Positions 1 through 8,735 of a DNA stretch of 64,000 bases are shown here, piece after piece. Made by a program: the position numbers and the translations under genes. The DNA comes from an uncultured Sphingomonadaceae bacterium. Lineage in GTDB: Bacteria; Pseudomonadota; Alphaproteobacteria; Sphingomonadales; Sphingomonadaceae. Within the stretch, counting starts at the first letter, position 1. The number at the start of each line of letters is the position of its first letter. Where the stretch lies: the NCBI GenBank assembly GCA_947495985.1, contig CANMBD010000005.1:183748-247747 (forward strand). The letters run 5' to 3'. The notes beneath the pieces are model-generated. The model saw only the letters and a list, made by a program, of their open reading frames with translations. It was not told where the DNA came from and made no database searches.

Positions 1-468
1 GGCGTCCTCAATGATGTTGCCGACGATGGGCTGAACAATTGCTCAACCGGTTTCGAGTTCCCCGAGCTTGGTGCTTGTCCCGATGCCAAAGCGGTGTTCG
101 GTTCCATTGACGGAAAGCGGATACCACGCGCACCCGTGCATCAGTTTTTCGTGGATGCCGATTACCGCACACCGATTGGCAGTGGCGATTGGGAATTTTT
201 CGCGGGCGCTAATGTAACCGTTGTTTCCAGCAGTTTTGCACAAGTCCACAATCTAGCCAAAACCGGAGGCTCCGCCGTAGCCGATGCACGATTGGGGTTT
301 GAGAATGAGAATTTCAAAATCCAGGCCTATGTGAAGAACTTTACGGATGAAGACGCTGTGGCGCAAATTATCCGGTACGCGGATTCCAGTGACAATTTCC
401 GGCGGAGTTTCATCGCTGGCCTACGTCCTGGTCGTCGCTTCGGGCTAATCCTCTCGGCGAAATACTAG
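1..468 (+). CDS. TonB-dependent receptor, C-terminal fragment
   Basis: The frame is open from base 1 with no start, so the gene begins outside the window. About 155 residues are visible. They alternate polar and hydrophobic stretches as in outer-membrane beta-strands and end in an aromatic residue (…LILSAKY), the usual C-terminal signature of a TonB-dependent receptor barrel. The segment reading VKNFTDEDA is also typical of the last strands of these receptors. An in-frame ATG at 94 is internal and not a start. A terminator follows directly. The substrate cannot be judged from this part. Confidence 0.85.
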   Translation, partial: GVLNDVADDGLNNCSTGFEFPELGACPDAKAVFGSIDGKRIPRAPVHQFFVDADYRTPIGSGDWEFFAGANVTVVSSSFAQVHNLAKTGGSAVADARLGFENENFKIQAYVKNFTDEDAVAQIIRYADSSDNFRRSFIAGLRPGRRFGLILSAKY

Positions 469-484
469 TCGGCTTTCTCCCCTC

Positions 485-523
485 AAAAACCCGCTGCCCA
501 TGTTCTGGCGGCGGGTTTTTTCT
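485..523 (+). terminator. Rho-independent terminator after the receptor fragment
   Basis: AAACCCGCTGCC pairs with GGCGGCGGGTTT across a short loop and is followed by a run of T. It ends the transcript of the receptor at 1-468 and separates it from the next receptor. Confidence 0.85.
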
Positions 524-586
524 GATTTGCGATGCAAACTAGGCACAAATATCGCGCCAAAGCGGAAAACTTTGGCGGTTTTCAAA

Positions 587-602
587 ATTTGTCTGGACAA
601 AT
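587..602. promoter_or_regulatory. Operator copy 1 (ATTTGTCTGGACAAAT)
   Basis: A 16-bp near-perfect palindrome with one substitution at the centre. It lies about 70 bp upstream of the receptor start at 671. It is one of four copies of the same element in this end of the window, all upstream of exported or outer-membrane proteins. Confidence 0.7.
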
Positions 603-633
603 TAGCCGATCAGTGGAATCTGGATTATAACAA

Positions 634-649
634 ATTTGTCCGGACAAAT
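634..649. promoter_or_regulatory. Operator copy 2 (ATTTGTCCGGACAAAT)
   Basis: A perfect 16-bp palindrome 21 bp upstream of the receptor start at 671. Its centre is 47 bp from that of copy 1. The position next to the start suggests a repressor site. Confidence 0.8.
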
Positions 650-670
650 AAATCAAGGGGAGATGTGGGG

Positions 671-3160
671 ATGCGATTAATATTAAAGGCTGCGCTATTA
701 TCGGCGACGATCTTAGGCAGTTCACCCGTTTACGCACAAGATACGGCTGAAGAAGGTGCTGATGACAATTCCAATGTCATCATAGTTACCGCTCGCAAGA
801 AAGAAGAGACACTGTTGGATGCGCCTTTGGCAGTTACCGTAATCGGTGAAACGGAGCTTGAAGGCGCTGGTTTCCAGGATATTACAGAAGTCACCAAGGC
901 GGCACCGGGGGCTTTTGTTGAGCCCTTTGGCGACAATACCAACGGCACGGCGCGCATTAACTCGACGCCTCGGTTTCGCGGCATTACGTTGATCAGCGGC
1001 AACCGCTTGCAGCAGACAGCAACAGTATTTCTGGATGGCGTATTCCTCAGCGGCGGCGCGCAGACCATCGGTATCAATGAATTGCAACGCGTGGAAATTA
1101 TCAAAGGTCCGCAATCGGCTTTGTTTGGCCGCAACACTTTTGCTGGTGCGATCAACTATGTGACCAAGGATCCCAGCGACGAGTTCCAGGTTGATCTGAG
1201 CGTCACGGCGGCCACCCGGGATGAATATAATTTCGCGGCAGGGGTAGAAGGACCGATTACAGACGGTCTGTCTTTCCGCTTGAGCGGTAATTATGATACG
1301 AAAGACGGCCATTTTGACAATGTTGCTGTTCCTGGCCAACGCCTAGGTGACGAATCACAATGGTCGATCGCCGGCACGTTGCTGATCGAACCAAGCGATG
1401 GCATCCGCCTCAAATTGAGAGGGTCCTATCAGGAAATTGATGATGGCCCTGCCGCTTCTGTTTTATACTTTGGTACCAGTCAGCATAATTTCGGAGGTTT
1501 TCAGTTCGTCAATGGCATTGCCGATCAAACGGACTCGGTCGTGCCTTCACCGGGCGGCGGCCGCGGTGAATCGGTCTTCCGCGGACGGATTACGGAACCT
1601 CCTGCTGATCGCATCGGACTGAACACAGCCCCGGAAAATCTTCAGGCATTTCTCGGCTTTTTAAATGATGGACGTTCCGATCCAAGTGACGCGATATTTG
1701 ATTTCAAATATAATCCGACGACGGTGGATGATTTCGGTTTGAACCTTGATTCATTGCGTCTGAGCGCAGTTGGATCTGCGGACCTGACCGACAATATCGA
1801 GTTCAGTTTTCTGGCGGGATACAACAAGGAAAGATTTGGTTTTTACACAGACTTTGATTCAACTCCCGACAATAGTTTCACGAGCTTTACCGCACGTGAA
1901 ACAGAAGATGTGACGGTTGAAGGGCGCCTGTCTGCATCTTTGTTTGATGATAGCTTGTCTCTCTCTGCCGGAGCGAGCTACGTCAAAATCGATATTGATG
2001 AGCTGGGCGGAACGGCGAGTTTTTTTGGTCCGCCGATCTTCTTTGGTGACATTTTTCGGTCTGATCCCTTTGTATCCGGTGCTGAAACTGTGGGCTTTTT
2101 TGGTTCGCTAGATTACCAAATTACGGACCAGATATCGATCACGCTCGAGGGTCGTTTCCAGAAAGATGAGTTCAGCAACCCTGAGGTCAACGATGGCCTA
2201 GCAACGCCAATCTCGCCTGGGGAAATTAACAGCTTCCTGCCGCGCGGAACATTGCGATATCAGCCGTCAAATTACACGACATTCTATGCAACCTACAGCG
2301 AAGGCAACTTGCCAGGCGGCTTCAATCCGCAGATCGCTGGACTGGATGCACAACAACTGGCCGAGCTGGCCGCCTTGGCACCCGATGCGAGGGTGCTTTT
2401 TGGCGAAGAACAGCTGACCAACTATGAATTTGGCTGGAAGCAACAACATCCTAGCGGTATCTTTGCTTTCAATCTTGCCGCCTTTTACATGAAACGGAGT
2501 GATGAAATCTTCAGCTCCATTGAGGTGATAACCGACACGGATCCGGGAGCGCCCAATCCGGTTCGTACGGTCAACTTCACGTCGAACGGGGCGAGCACCA
2601 ATATCTACGGTGTCGAATTTGATGCGACAGTGAACGTCAGTGAAAACCTGTCCATGCAGGGCTCTTTTGCTTATATTGATGCCAAGATTTCATCCTTTCC
2701 TGCCGACGGTGGAACCGGAGATTTTGGCGATATCTTTGGCCCCAATGCAGATATTTCCGGACAACGAGCACCACGCTTTCCGCCTTTGACCCTCTCATTG
2801 GGCGCAACCTATGAGGATGATTTCAGCGGTTTTGGCGGCTTTTTCGACAGCTGGTATTTGCGCAGCGACCTTTATTTTACGGGCGACTATTTTGACAGCA
2901 ATGCCAATGTCGCCAAGGTTGAGGAAGCAACTGATGTCAATCTTCGCCTGGGCCTGACGGGCGAGAATGCGGGTATCGAATTTTTCGTCACCAATCTTCT
3001 GAATGAAGACGCACCGACAACGGCCTTCAACTTTGCGGATACAAGCTTTGGCACCCGTGCACTTCCCGGTGGGTTCTTCAACTTTGGCCGTGAAGGCGAC
3101 CGTGTCGGGCTGCGTGACAAACGGCAATTTGGCATCAAGTTGAAATATACGTTCAACTAG
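671..3160 (+). CDS. TonB-dependent receptor
   Basis: An outer-membrane active transporter of 829 residues for an unidentified ligand. It begins with a signal peptide (about residues 1-23, ending VYAQ). A TonB-box-like segment (NVIIVTARK) follows, then a plug domain (about 45-160) with the typical KGPQSALFGR stretch, then a long beta-barrel ending in …KLKYTF. The start is set at ATG 671 because the frame upstream runs through a terminator and two operators, and because the signal peptide begins exactly here. Two copies of the 16-bp operator precede the gene, so it probably shares control with the amine oxidase and the exported proteins at 5658 and 6420. It is not a siderophore receptor by any visible feature, and the long loops resemble sphingomonad receptors for bulky organic substrates. 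Confidence 0.93.
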   Translation: MRLILKAALLSATILGSSPVYAQDTAEEGADDNSNVIIVTARKKEETLLDAPLAVTVIGETELEGAGFQDITEVTKAAPGAFVEPFGDNTNGTARINSTPRFRGITLISGNRLQQTATVFLDGVFLSGGAQTIGINELQRVEIIKGPQSALFGRNTFAGAINYVTKDPSDEFQVDLSVTAATRDEYNFAAGVEGPITDGLSFRLSGNYDTKDGHFDNVAVPGQRLGDESQWSIAGTLLIEPSDGIRLKLRGSYQEIDDGPAASVLYFGTSQHNFGGFQFVNGIADQTDSVVPSPGGGRGESVFRGRITEPPADRIGLNTAPENLQAFLGFLNDGRSDPSDAIFDFKYNPTTVDDFGLNLDSLRLSAVGSADLTDNIEFSFLAGYNKERFGFYTDFDSTPDNSFTSFTARETEDVTVEGRLSASLFDDSLSLSAGASYVKIDIDELGGTASFFGPPIFFGDIFRSDPFVSGAETVGFFGSLDYQITDQISITLEGRFQKDEFSNPEVNDGLATPISPGEINSFLPRGTLRYQPSNYTTFYATYSEGNLPGGFNPQIAGLDAQQLAELAALAPDARVLFGEEQLTNYEFGWKQQHPSGIFAFNLAAFYMKRSDEIFSSIEVITDTDPGAPNPVRTVNFTSNGASTNIYGVEFDATVNVSENLSMQGSFAYIDAKISSFPADGGTGDFGDIFGPNADISGQRAPRFPPLTLSLGATYEDDFSGFGGFFDSWYLRSDLYFTGDYFDSNANVAKVEEATDVNLRLGLTGENAGIEFFVTNLLNEDAPTTAFNFADTSFGTRALPGGFFNFGREGDRVGLRDKRQFGIKLKYTFN

Positions 3161-3178
3161 ACTGGCAATGCCCATAGA

Positions 3179-3213
3179 TAAAAAAGGCGTCTCTCAGGAG
3201 GCGCCTTTTTTAT
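3179..3213. terminator. Bidirectional terminator
   Basis: AAAAAGGCG and CGCCTTTTT flank a short loop, giving an A-run on one side and a T-run on the other. It lies between two convergent genes (receptor ending at 3160, hydrolase ending at 3267) and can serve both. Confidence 0.85.
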
Positions 3214-3266
3214 GATATTTGCTGGGACAGATAGAATATATTGCTGCGTTGAACGCTCCGCTTCCT

Positions 3267-4127
3267 TTATCCTGTCAATATCGCCAAGAGCTCATCGGGG
3301 GCGGTCACCATAGCGTCATGGCCAGTGGCCAGCGCATGGTAAGTCCAGCTTGGATCCGTTTGGACCTGCGCGGCATGATAGGGAAAGCTGCTATTGGGCA
3401 GGACCGGCGTGGTGCAATGGATGTAGCTGCGTTTCAGGTCCAGCGATCCACCATTTTCAAGTTGGATGGGGTCCAACCATGTCTTGAGCGGATGGGGTGT
3501 CAGTTTCTGTGCGACCCAGTCATAGCCGGGATGATTTTTCGGAATGCCGAGAATATCGGGCGGAAAGGCGGCCATGGCAATACCGTCGGGCGCCAAGCCT
3601 TCCAGTGCTTTGCGGGTCTGTTCGATGACTGCCGGGCTGCGTTCTGGTCCTTGCGTGATCATTGTTTCGCCATCATTCGGCAAGGCGGCATCGAGATAGA
3701 TAATCTCGCTGATCCGATCTTTCATCGCGTCAGCAACACCGGTAATCACCATCCCGCCATAGCTGTGACCGACTAGCACTATGTCATTAAGATCATAATA
3801 GTCGATCAGCGACGTGATGTCCGTGATATGCGTATCGAGCCCGATATCCGCCGACAAAAGATGCGCGCGCTCCGCCAGCCCGGTCAGCGTCGGCGTGAAC
3901 ACACGGTGCCCCAGCGCTTCCAGCTGCGACCGGACATCGCGCCAACACCACCCGCCGTGCCATGCACCATGGACCAGAACGAAAGTCTGGGCGGTGTTCG
4001 TGGACCTTGGCTCTTGACGACTGGCACGCGATTTGGCCTTGCCTGCCACCGAAGTCGCAAGACCTGTCGCTGTCACCGCAGCAATAAATGCGCGGCGACT
4101 GGTCAGGATTTTGGAACTGTCACTCAT
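3267..4127 (-). CDS. Tat-exported alpha/beta-fold hydrolase
   Basis: A 286-residue protein beginning with a twin-arginine signal (TSRRAFIAA followed by a hydrophobic stretch). The mature part is an alpha/beta hydrolase: an HGAWHGGW oxyanion segment, the nucleophile elbow GHSYGG, and a late histidine in ATGHDAM completing the triad. Such proteins are carboxylesterase-like and resemble the salicylate or pyrethroid esterase group; the substrate is unknown. It is transcribed in the same direction as the amine oxidase just upstream (17 bp apart) and is probably co-transcribed from the operator-controlled promoter near 5600. Both being Tat exported suggests periplasmic processing of something imported by the receptor at 671. 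Confidence 0.85.
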   Translation of the reverse strand: MSDSSKILTSRRAFIAAVTATGLATSVAGKAKSRASRQEPRSTNTAQTFVLVHGAWHGGWCWRDVRSQLEALGHRVFTPTLTGLAERAHLLSADIGLDTHITDITSLIDYYDLNDIVLVGHSYGGMVITGVADAMKDRISEIIYLDAALPNDGETMITQGPERSPAVIEQTRKALEGLAPDGIAMAAFPPDILGIPKNHPGYDWVAQKLTPHPLKTWLDPIQLENGGSLDLKRSYIHCTTPVLPNSSFPYHAAQVQTDPSWTYHALATGHDAMVTAPDELLAILTG

Positions 4128-4144
4128 GGCTTTCTATTTCTCCG

Positions 4145-5590
4145 CTAGACAAGGGTTAGCACTCTGGCTGCGGTTCTTTCAGCGGTTTCCAGTGCACCTT
4201 CCATGCCGGGCCAGTTTTGTGTCATATGTTCGCCGGCAAAATGAAGGCGCCCGCCCTGATGCTGGACGGTATTGGCGAGAGCGGCGCCGAGGCCCGTTCC
4301 AATATGATGATAGATACCGTGTGCAAAAGGCTCCTTTTGCCAGCTGAACATGTCGAGATAGGATAATTTCCCTTGTGCCGACGGCCTGATCTTCTCAATG
4401 CGAGTGATTATTTCGGCGGCAGCCTGTTGCGGTTCCATCTTGTCGAGAGCTTCTGCAGCAGGGCCGTTGACCCATATCTTGAGCAATGGCGGGTCGCTGT
4501 TCAGCGTAAAGACCCGGCCGATTAGCGGGTCATCACTCCAGATATATTCCGGCAGGCCATCCTCTTTCCAGAAGGCATCCGACGCGCGCAGGAAAACAAA
4601 ACTGGCCTTTGTATAGGGCAGCTGCTGGATGGTGCTGCGCAGATCTGCCGGTAGGGCGGCTTCGATTTTCATATTTCTGACGGTGCTGAAAGGGGCCGTG
4701 CAAATTACTTGGCGCGCGCCATATTTCCGTCCGTCGGTCAGGCTGACTTCCACGCCATCGCTCTTGTCCTCGATTGCCGACACCGGGGCATTCAGTATGA
4801 TATCCGAATTTATGGTATTGGTCATGGCATCGGTCATACGCTGCGACCCGCCGCGGATAAATTTGGTCGGTCCGGGATTTGCCTTGCGCGCTGTGCTGAA
4901 CATAGAGAGCGTCCGCTGCACGTGGAGCATCGACATTTCTTCAAGCGTACGACCGTTGAGATTGGCGTTCATGAAGCGCATCGCTTCATCTGACGCGCCC
5001 TTCGCCTTCAACCAGCCGGCAAGGGAGATATCCTCCGCGGTGATTTCAGGAGACATCCAGTCGGTGGTCGTTTCGAGCGCAGGCAATTTGCGCATATAGG
5101 AGAAAAACAGTGCATCCGGGCTTGTCTTCTTCTCATCATTCGCGAGCATGTTTTGGGGCAAATCTGGCCATTGATCCTTAAGGAAATTCTGCCCCCGGAC
5201 ATTGTAAAGATAACCGCCTTGACCGCTTTCGGGCAGATAGCGCTCGACGCTCAATCGATCGGCAATGGCGTTGAAGCGCTTATAGGCTGCCCCAATCTGG
5301 ATACCGCCGGCGTCGGGCGTTCCGGGCAGGTTGTCCAGCGTATATAGCCGTCCGCCAGTCCGATTATTGCCTTCCAGCAAAATGACTTTCAATCCGGCCT
5401 GCTCCAGCTGCCAGGTTGCGTGCAATCCCGCCAGTCCGGCGCCGATCACAATCACATCTGCGGTGGTTTTGCCCCATGCCATGCGCGGTGCGGCACAGGC
5501 GACAAGAGACGCACTGGCACCACCGATAAAAGCGCGCCTGCTGATTGCCCGCCCATTTATCGAATATCTACCGTCTTGCGTCATGTTCAT
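4145..5590 (-). CDS. Tat-exported flavin-containing amine oxidase
   Basis: An FAD enzyme that probably oxidises an amine in the periplasm. A twin-arginine signal (ISRRAFIGG, then a hydrophobic segment) precedes an FAD-binding Rossmann motif (VIVIGAGLAGL) with GGRL downstream. The C-terminus carries the flavin-contact segment FAGEHMTQNWPGMEGALE, which defines the monoamine-oxidase family. The predicted length of 481 residues fits the family. The start is uncertain: ATG 5590 and ATG 5584 are both possible and neither has a strong Shine-Dalgarno sequence; a longer frame to 5620 would put a Cys-rich tail before the Tat signal. The operator at 5626-5641 lies between this gene and the divergent gene at 5658. 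Confidence 0.85.
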   Translation of the reverse strand: MNMTQDGRYSINGRAISRRAFIGGASASLVACAAPRMAWGKTTADVIVIGAGLAGLHATWQLEQAGLKVILLEGNNRTGGRLYTLDNLPGTPDAGGIQIGAAYKRFNAIADRLSVERYLPESGQGGYLYNVRGQNFLKDQWPDLPQNMLANDEKKTSPDALFFSYMRKLPALETTTDWMSPEITAEDISLAGWLKAKGASDEAMRFMNANLNGRTLEEMSMLHVQRTLSMFSTARKANPGPTKFIRGGSQRMTDAMTNTINSDIILNAPVSAIEDKSDGVEVSLTDGRKYGARQVICTAPFSTVRNMKIEAALPADLRSTIQQLPYTKASFVFLRASDAFWKEDGLPEYIWSDDPLIGRVFTLNSDPPLLKIWVNGPAAEALDKMEPQQAAAEIITRIEKIRPSAQGKLSYLDMFSWQKEPFAHGIYHHIGTGLGAALANTVQHQGGRLHFAGEHMTQNWPGMEGALETAERTAARVLTLV

Positions 5591-5625
5591 ATGTTGACAG
5601 AAACCACAGGTACAAGGCAAGGTAA

Positions 5626-5641
5626 ATTTGTCCGGACAAAT
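5626..5641. promoter_or_regulatory. Operator copy 3 in a divergent promoter
   Basis: A perfect copy of ATTTGTCCGGACAAAT between the divergent starts at 5590 (minus) and 5658 (plus). It is placed to control the amine oxidase/hydrolase pair and the exported protein at the same time. Confidence 0.8.
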
Positions 5642-5657
5642 AAGAAAGGGCGGTCAG

Positions 5658-6419
5658 GTGAACAGATATCTAAACTATTTGATAGTGACGGTCTTGGCGA
5701 TGATGGCGGTTCCCGTGGGAGCAGCGGATGAGCCGCTGGAGGGTGTAGCGATATTGGCAATGGCCCGGGAAGCGGCGGGTGGTGATGATTGGGCCAATGC
5801 ACGGACTTTGACCTTATCCGGTCATGCCGTTTTCTATGGGCCCAAAAGCCACGAACCGCGCACCAGGGCCAGCAATTACCGAATGTGGCGTGTCTTTGAT
5901 CCCGGTCGCACTGTTGCCCATGGCGCGGATGGCAAGGTCCGCATCATCGCCAAAGATACGGACAGGCTGATTTTCGAAGTGGGCTATGATGGAGAAACCA
6001 CTTGGACGGAACGCGGGATCACGCCCAAAGCAGAGGCCGACAAGTTCTGGGCGAGCAATTTTGGTTTCGGGATTATCCGTCAGGCTGACAAGCCCGGCTT
6101 TGTCGCCACCCGCTTGCCAGATGACGACGTCGGCGGCCATGCGCTTTACATGGTCGAGCTAACGGATCCAAAGGGCGGCAAAACCCTTTTCGGCATTGAC
6201 CAGAAAAGCCATGCTATCCGCACCATGGGCTTTCGTACGCCAAGAGGTTGGCATTTGCGGGTCTATGATGATTTTGTGCATCTCGAAGACCCGCGTTGGC
6301 TGCAGGCGCGTCATGTCACGCTTTACTATGATGGGCGCAAATCCAATGAGGTTTTCTGGACAGAGACCAAGGTGAATGCGGAGATTGATGCAGCGCTGTT
6401 TGCACCGCCGTCCCGATAA
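5658..6419 (+). CDS. Exported protein of unknown function
   Basis: A 253-residue protein with a signal peptide (about residues 1-23, ending VGAAD). No catalytic motif is recognised. The body is rich in short beta-like segments with many aromatic and charged residues, and ends NAEIDAALFAPP, which recalls LolA/LolB-type lipid-binding barrels; this is a guess from sequence texture only. GTG 5658 is chosen as start because AAAGGGCGG lies just upstream, whereas a TTG at 5628 would fall inside the operator. It is divergent from the amine oxidase and shares its operator. It ends directly against the convergent gene at 6420. Confidence 0.75.
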   Translation: MNRYLNYLIVTVLAMMAVPVGAADEPLEGVAILAMAREAAGGDDWANARTLTLSGHAVFYGPKSHEPRTRASNYRMWRVFDPGRTVAHGADGKVRIIAKDTDRLIFEVGYDGETTWTERGITPKAEADKFWASNFGFGIIRQADKPGFVATRLPDDDVGGHALYMVELTDPKGGKTLFGIDQKSHAIRTMGFRTPRGWHLRVYDDFVHLEDPRWLQARHVTLYYDGRKSNEVFWTETKVNAEIDAALFAPPSR

Positions 6420-7226
6420 TCAGCCGCGGAAATTTTGGCTCGTCACATCCGAAGCTCTCTCGGCACCTTTAATCGTGCAACTGGCCTGCATCCAACGCAG
6501 GTTTAGGCCGACACGGCTGGCATTGATATCGGCCCAGCTATAGCTGACGGCGCTATCCGGCTTTTCGGGCTTGTGGACATAAAGAACCATGCTCGGCCGG
6601 TTGGTGCTGGGTTTCGGCCAATAGACGGCGCGCATGCGCAAGATTAACGGTTCTGCTCCGCTCTCTCCCCCGCCGACCATGACCCGTCCGCCCTGATCAT
6701 GCAGGTTTAGTTTTTGGACGAACAACCAGTCCGGGCTGCCATCTGCCTTGGGTTCAGTCTTCTTCGCTGCGGCCCAGCATTCGACTGGGCGGGCGCGTTT
6801 CAACCGGGTTTCGGTGCCATCGGCAAAGCGCAGTTTTAATCCATCGGCATTCACGCCAGTAATCTGATAATCCTGGTTACAAAGTTTTCTGTTTTGCACC
6901 GCGCTATATGTCCAACCCGCATCCGTGCGATCAAAATTGCGGGTACATCCACCCAATGTCAGGCTGTCTCGCTCTACACCTACGGCTGCATATCCCTTTA
7001 AAGGTGTCGCAACCGCTTTGCCGAATGCATCTGTCCGGATGACGACCAGATCATCGCCTTGCTTTTCAATTTTCAATGCAATCCATGGCGGTGGAATCCG
7101 GCCCGCATCCTTTTCAAAATAGGCCTGCTCTTCATTTGTATAAACACCAAGCAATTGCTGATCCAGCATCACACTATTTTGTGATCCGGCGGCGAGCGCC
7201 AGCGCGGAGAGGCTCGTGAGAAACAT
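6420..7226 (-). CDS. Exported protein of unknown function
   Basis: A 268-residue protein starting MFLTSLSALALAAG, a signal peptide with a strong AAAGGA Shine-Dalgarno sequence before ATG 7226. An in-frame TTG at 7244 would lie next to the operator and is less likely. The mature part has four cysteines (…GGCTRNF, KLCNQDY, VECWA, ASCTIKG) that could form disulfides, consistent with a periplasmic location. No family is recognised. An operator copy lies 18 bp upstream of the start, putting it in the same regulon as the receptor at 671. Confidence 0.7.
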   Translation of the reverse strand: MFLTSLSALALAAGSQNSVMLDQQLLGVYTNEEQAYFEKDAGRIPPPWIALKIEKQGDDLVVIRTDAFGKAVATPLKGYAAVGVERDSLTLGGCTRNFDRTDAGWTYSAVQNRKLCNQDYQITGVNADGLKLRFADGTETRLKRARPVECWAAAKKTEPKADGSPDWLFVQKLNLHDQGGRVMVGGGESGAEPLILRMRAVYWPKPSTNRPSMVLYVHKPEKPDSAVSYSWADINASRVGLNLRWMQASCTIKGAERASDVTSQNFRG

Positions 7227-7244
7227 AGGGGTGGTCCTTTGCAA

Positions 7245-7260
7245 ATTTGTCCGGACAATT
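7245..7260. promoter_or_regulatory. Operator copy 4 (ATTTGTCCGGACAATT)
   Basis: One base short of the perfect palindrome. It lies just upstream of the exported protein on the minus strand (start 7226), and a repressor here would overlap the promoter or ribosome entry region. Confidence 0.75.
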
Positions 7261-7289
7261 TAACAGCAATTGCGCAGGACGCAACAGCG

Positions 7290-7766
7290 TTAGGCCATTG
7301 AGGCTGCACCTCGCCTGGCAGCCAGTTCGAACAGACCGCGATCACCCATTTCCCATGTCACGTTGAGTTGGGTCTTGTGGATCAGCCAGCCATTACCGTT
7401 TCGCTCCAGTTCGTGCACATAATAGCCGCCGATGCTATGCATCTGCCGATCGTCACTAACAACAAGATGGTGATGGGCGGCCATATAACAGGTGCAGGTG
7501 GCGCTATCGCCGTCGAGGGTGATGACAAAATTTGTTAACACATGCTGGGTGGCATCAAACGGCTCCAGCGTGGCTCGAACACCGGCGACCCAGTCATCGG
7601 CTGGCATGGTGCTGGCTGGATCGCCCGACCAGCTGGAGAAATCCAGTCTGACCTCATCTGCGAAAATGGAGCGGTATAGATCCCATTGGCGCCGGTCGAT
7701 ACCCGTGGCATATTTCAGCACATGGTCGGTAATGGTCGCCCGGTCGATCAAGTCATCATATGTCAT
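7290..7766 (-). CDS. SnoaL-like (NTF2-fold) protein
   Basis: A 158-residue protein of the SnoaL_4/NTF2-like type: an N-terminal helix (DLIDRATITDHVLKYATGID, 20 residues) followed by beta-strands with H-rich segments (AAHHHLVV). This fold includes dehydratases, isomerases and dehydrochlorinases, but also many proteins with no known activity. ATG 7766 is chosen because GGAGACGAGA precedes it; a TTG at 7778 abuts the stop of the upstream gene. It lies 12 bp downstream of the TIM-barrel gene at 7779 and is very probably co-transcribed with it. Function in the pathway is not known; a dehydratase or isomerase role would fit the neighbourhood. Confidence 0.75.
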   Translation of the reverse strand: MTYDDLIDRATITDHVLKYATGIDRRQWDLYRSIFADEVRLDFSSWSGDPASTMPADDWVAGVRATLEPFDATQHVLTNFVITLDGDSATCTCYMAAHHHLVVSDDRQMHSIGGYYVHELERNGNGWLIHKTQLNVTWEMGDRGLFELAARRGAASMA

Positions 7767-7778
7767 TCTCGTCTCCAA

Positions 7779-8576
7779 TCACGCGAGCAACGCCTTGCTT
7801 GCTGATATTGCTTCAAGTGCCCATTTTCCCGCGTCAAAATGTTGTCCGGGCGCATAGTGGGGCACTTCAATATCAAGATCGACATGATCTCCCAAAAGAT
7901 CAATTAGTGCGCTAAGCGGAAACATGCCCTCACCGGGGATCATCCGGTTCATTGCTTCCTCAACATAGTCATCGGATTGTCGAAAATGCGGGCCATCGCA
8001 TATCTGGGCATAGCCGATGATCCGGGGATCAACGGCCTTGAGTTGTTCCAACGTTCCACCTGTCCGGAACAAATGCAGGGCGTCGATGGCGATTCTCAGA
8101 TTGGCTTGGTTCATTGCCTCATGCAGTTTCACCGCTTCTTCAAGACTGTCGCAGCCTTTCGCAAAGCCGGTAAACTCCAGACCAATTTCCAGTCCCAAAC
8201 CGCGCGCCGTTTCGCAAAGCGCACCCAGTTGATCAGCGATGCGGTTGGAATCCGTTTCATGGATATGGGTGACGGCACGTTTGGCGCCCAATTCCGCGGC
8301 CAGCTCCAGCGCGCCGGTATATTCGATGACATCAATCTCTGGCATGACCGGGAAATATTCGGCGTTTATGACTGAAACCTCATGGTTCGCGAGCAAGGAT
8401 TGGAATTCTTCTCGATCACCGGCGGCCACAACCGGAAACATATTCTCACCGGCCTCTGTTTTAGGAGAGCTGGTAAACAGACAGATTTTCTTCAGACCTG
8501 ACTTGGCCGCGAACAGGACAAGCCCTGCAGGGCCGCCCTGTGTCATTGTAATTTGATGGAGAGCCAAGTCGCGCAT
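7779..8576 (-). CDS. Sugar phosphate isomerase/epimerase family (AP endonuclease 2-type TIM barrel)
   Basis: A 265-residue single-domain TIM barrel. Metal-binding-type residues appear at barrel strand ends: E in NAEYFPV, H in VTHIHETDS, E in GLEFTGF, D and H in IDALHLFR, and E in DIEVPHYAPG. This pattern is that of the xylose-isomerase-like/endonuclease IV superfamily, whose members epimerise sugars or act on catabolic intermediates such as 3-dehydroshikimate or inosose. The substrate cannot be told. It is divergent from the acyl-CoA ligase at 8736 and followed by the SnoaL-like gene. Confidence 0.8.
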   Translation of the reverse strand: MRDLALHQITMTQGGPAGLVLFAAKSGLKKICLFTSSPKTEAGENMFPVVAAGDREEFQSLLANHEVSVINAEYFPVMPEIDVIEYTGALELAAELGAKRAVTHIHETDSNRIADQLGALCETARGLGLEIGLEFTGFAKGCDSLEEAVKLHEAMNQANLRIAIDALHLFRTGGTLEQLKAVDPRIIGYAQICDGPHFRQSDDYVEEAMNRMIPGEGMFPLSALIDLLGDHVDLDIEVPHYAPGQHFDAGKWALEAISASKALLA

Positions 8577-8604
8577 GATTCAAATTTAGCCCAATCCGCC
8601 ATTA

Positions 8605-8627
8605 TTGCACCTATGAATTTGGTGCAC
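8605..8627. promoter_or_regulatory. Inverted repeat in a divergent promoter
   Basis: TGCACC and GGTGCA form perfect 6-bp arms around a 9-bp AT-rich spacer in the 159 bp between the divergent genes at 8576 and 8736. The right arm lies in a decamer (GGTGCACGGT) that recurs at 25223 in another divergent promoter. The regulator is unknown. Confidence 0.4.
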
Positions 8628-8735
8628 GGTGGCTCATCGGGCTAGTCAATATGCTAGGCTGTCTCCACGGCTGTCGCGATTAGATAGAGAGAGAAGAATC
8701 GACCACAAGAAGGTCGCTAAAGACAGGACAGGAAC

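Noticed and set aside
500..670. An in-frame extension giving the receptor at 671 a 57-residue N-terminal addition
   Set aside because: It runs through a terminator and two operators, and it would bury the signal peptide inside the protein.
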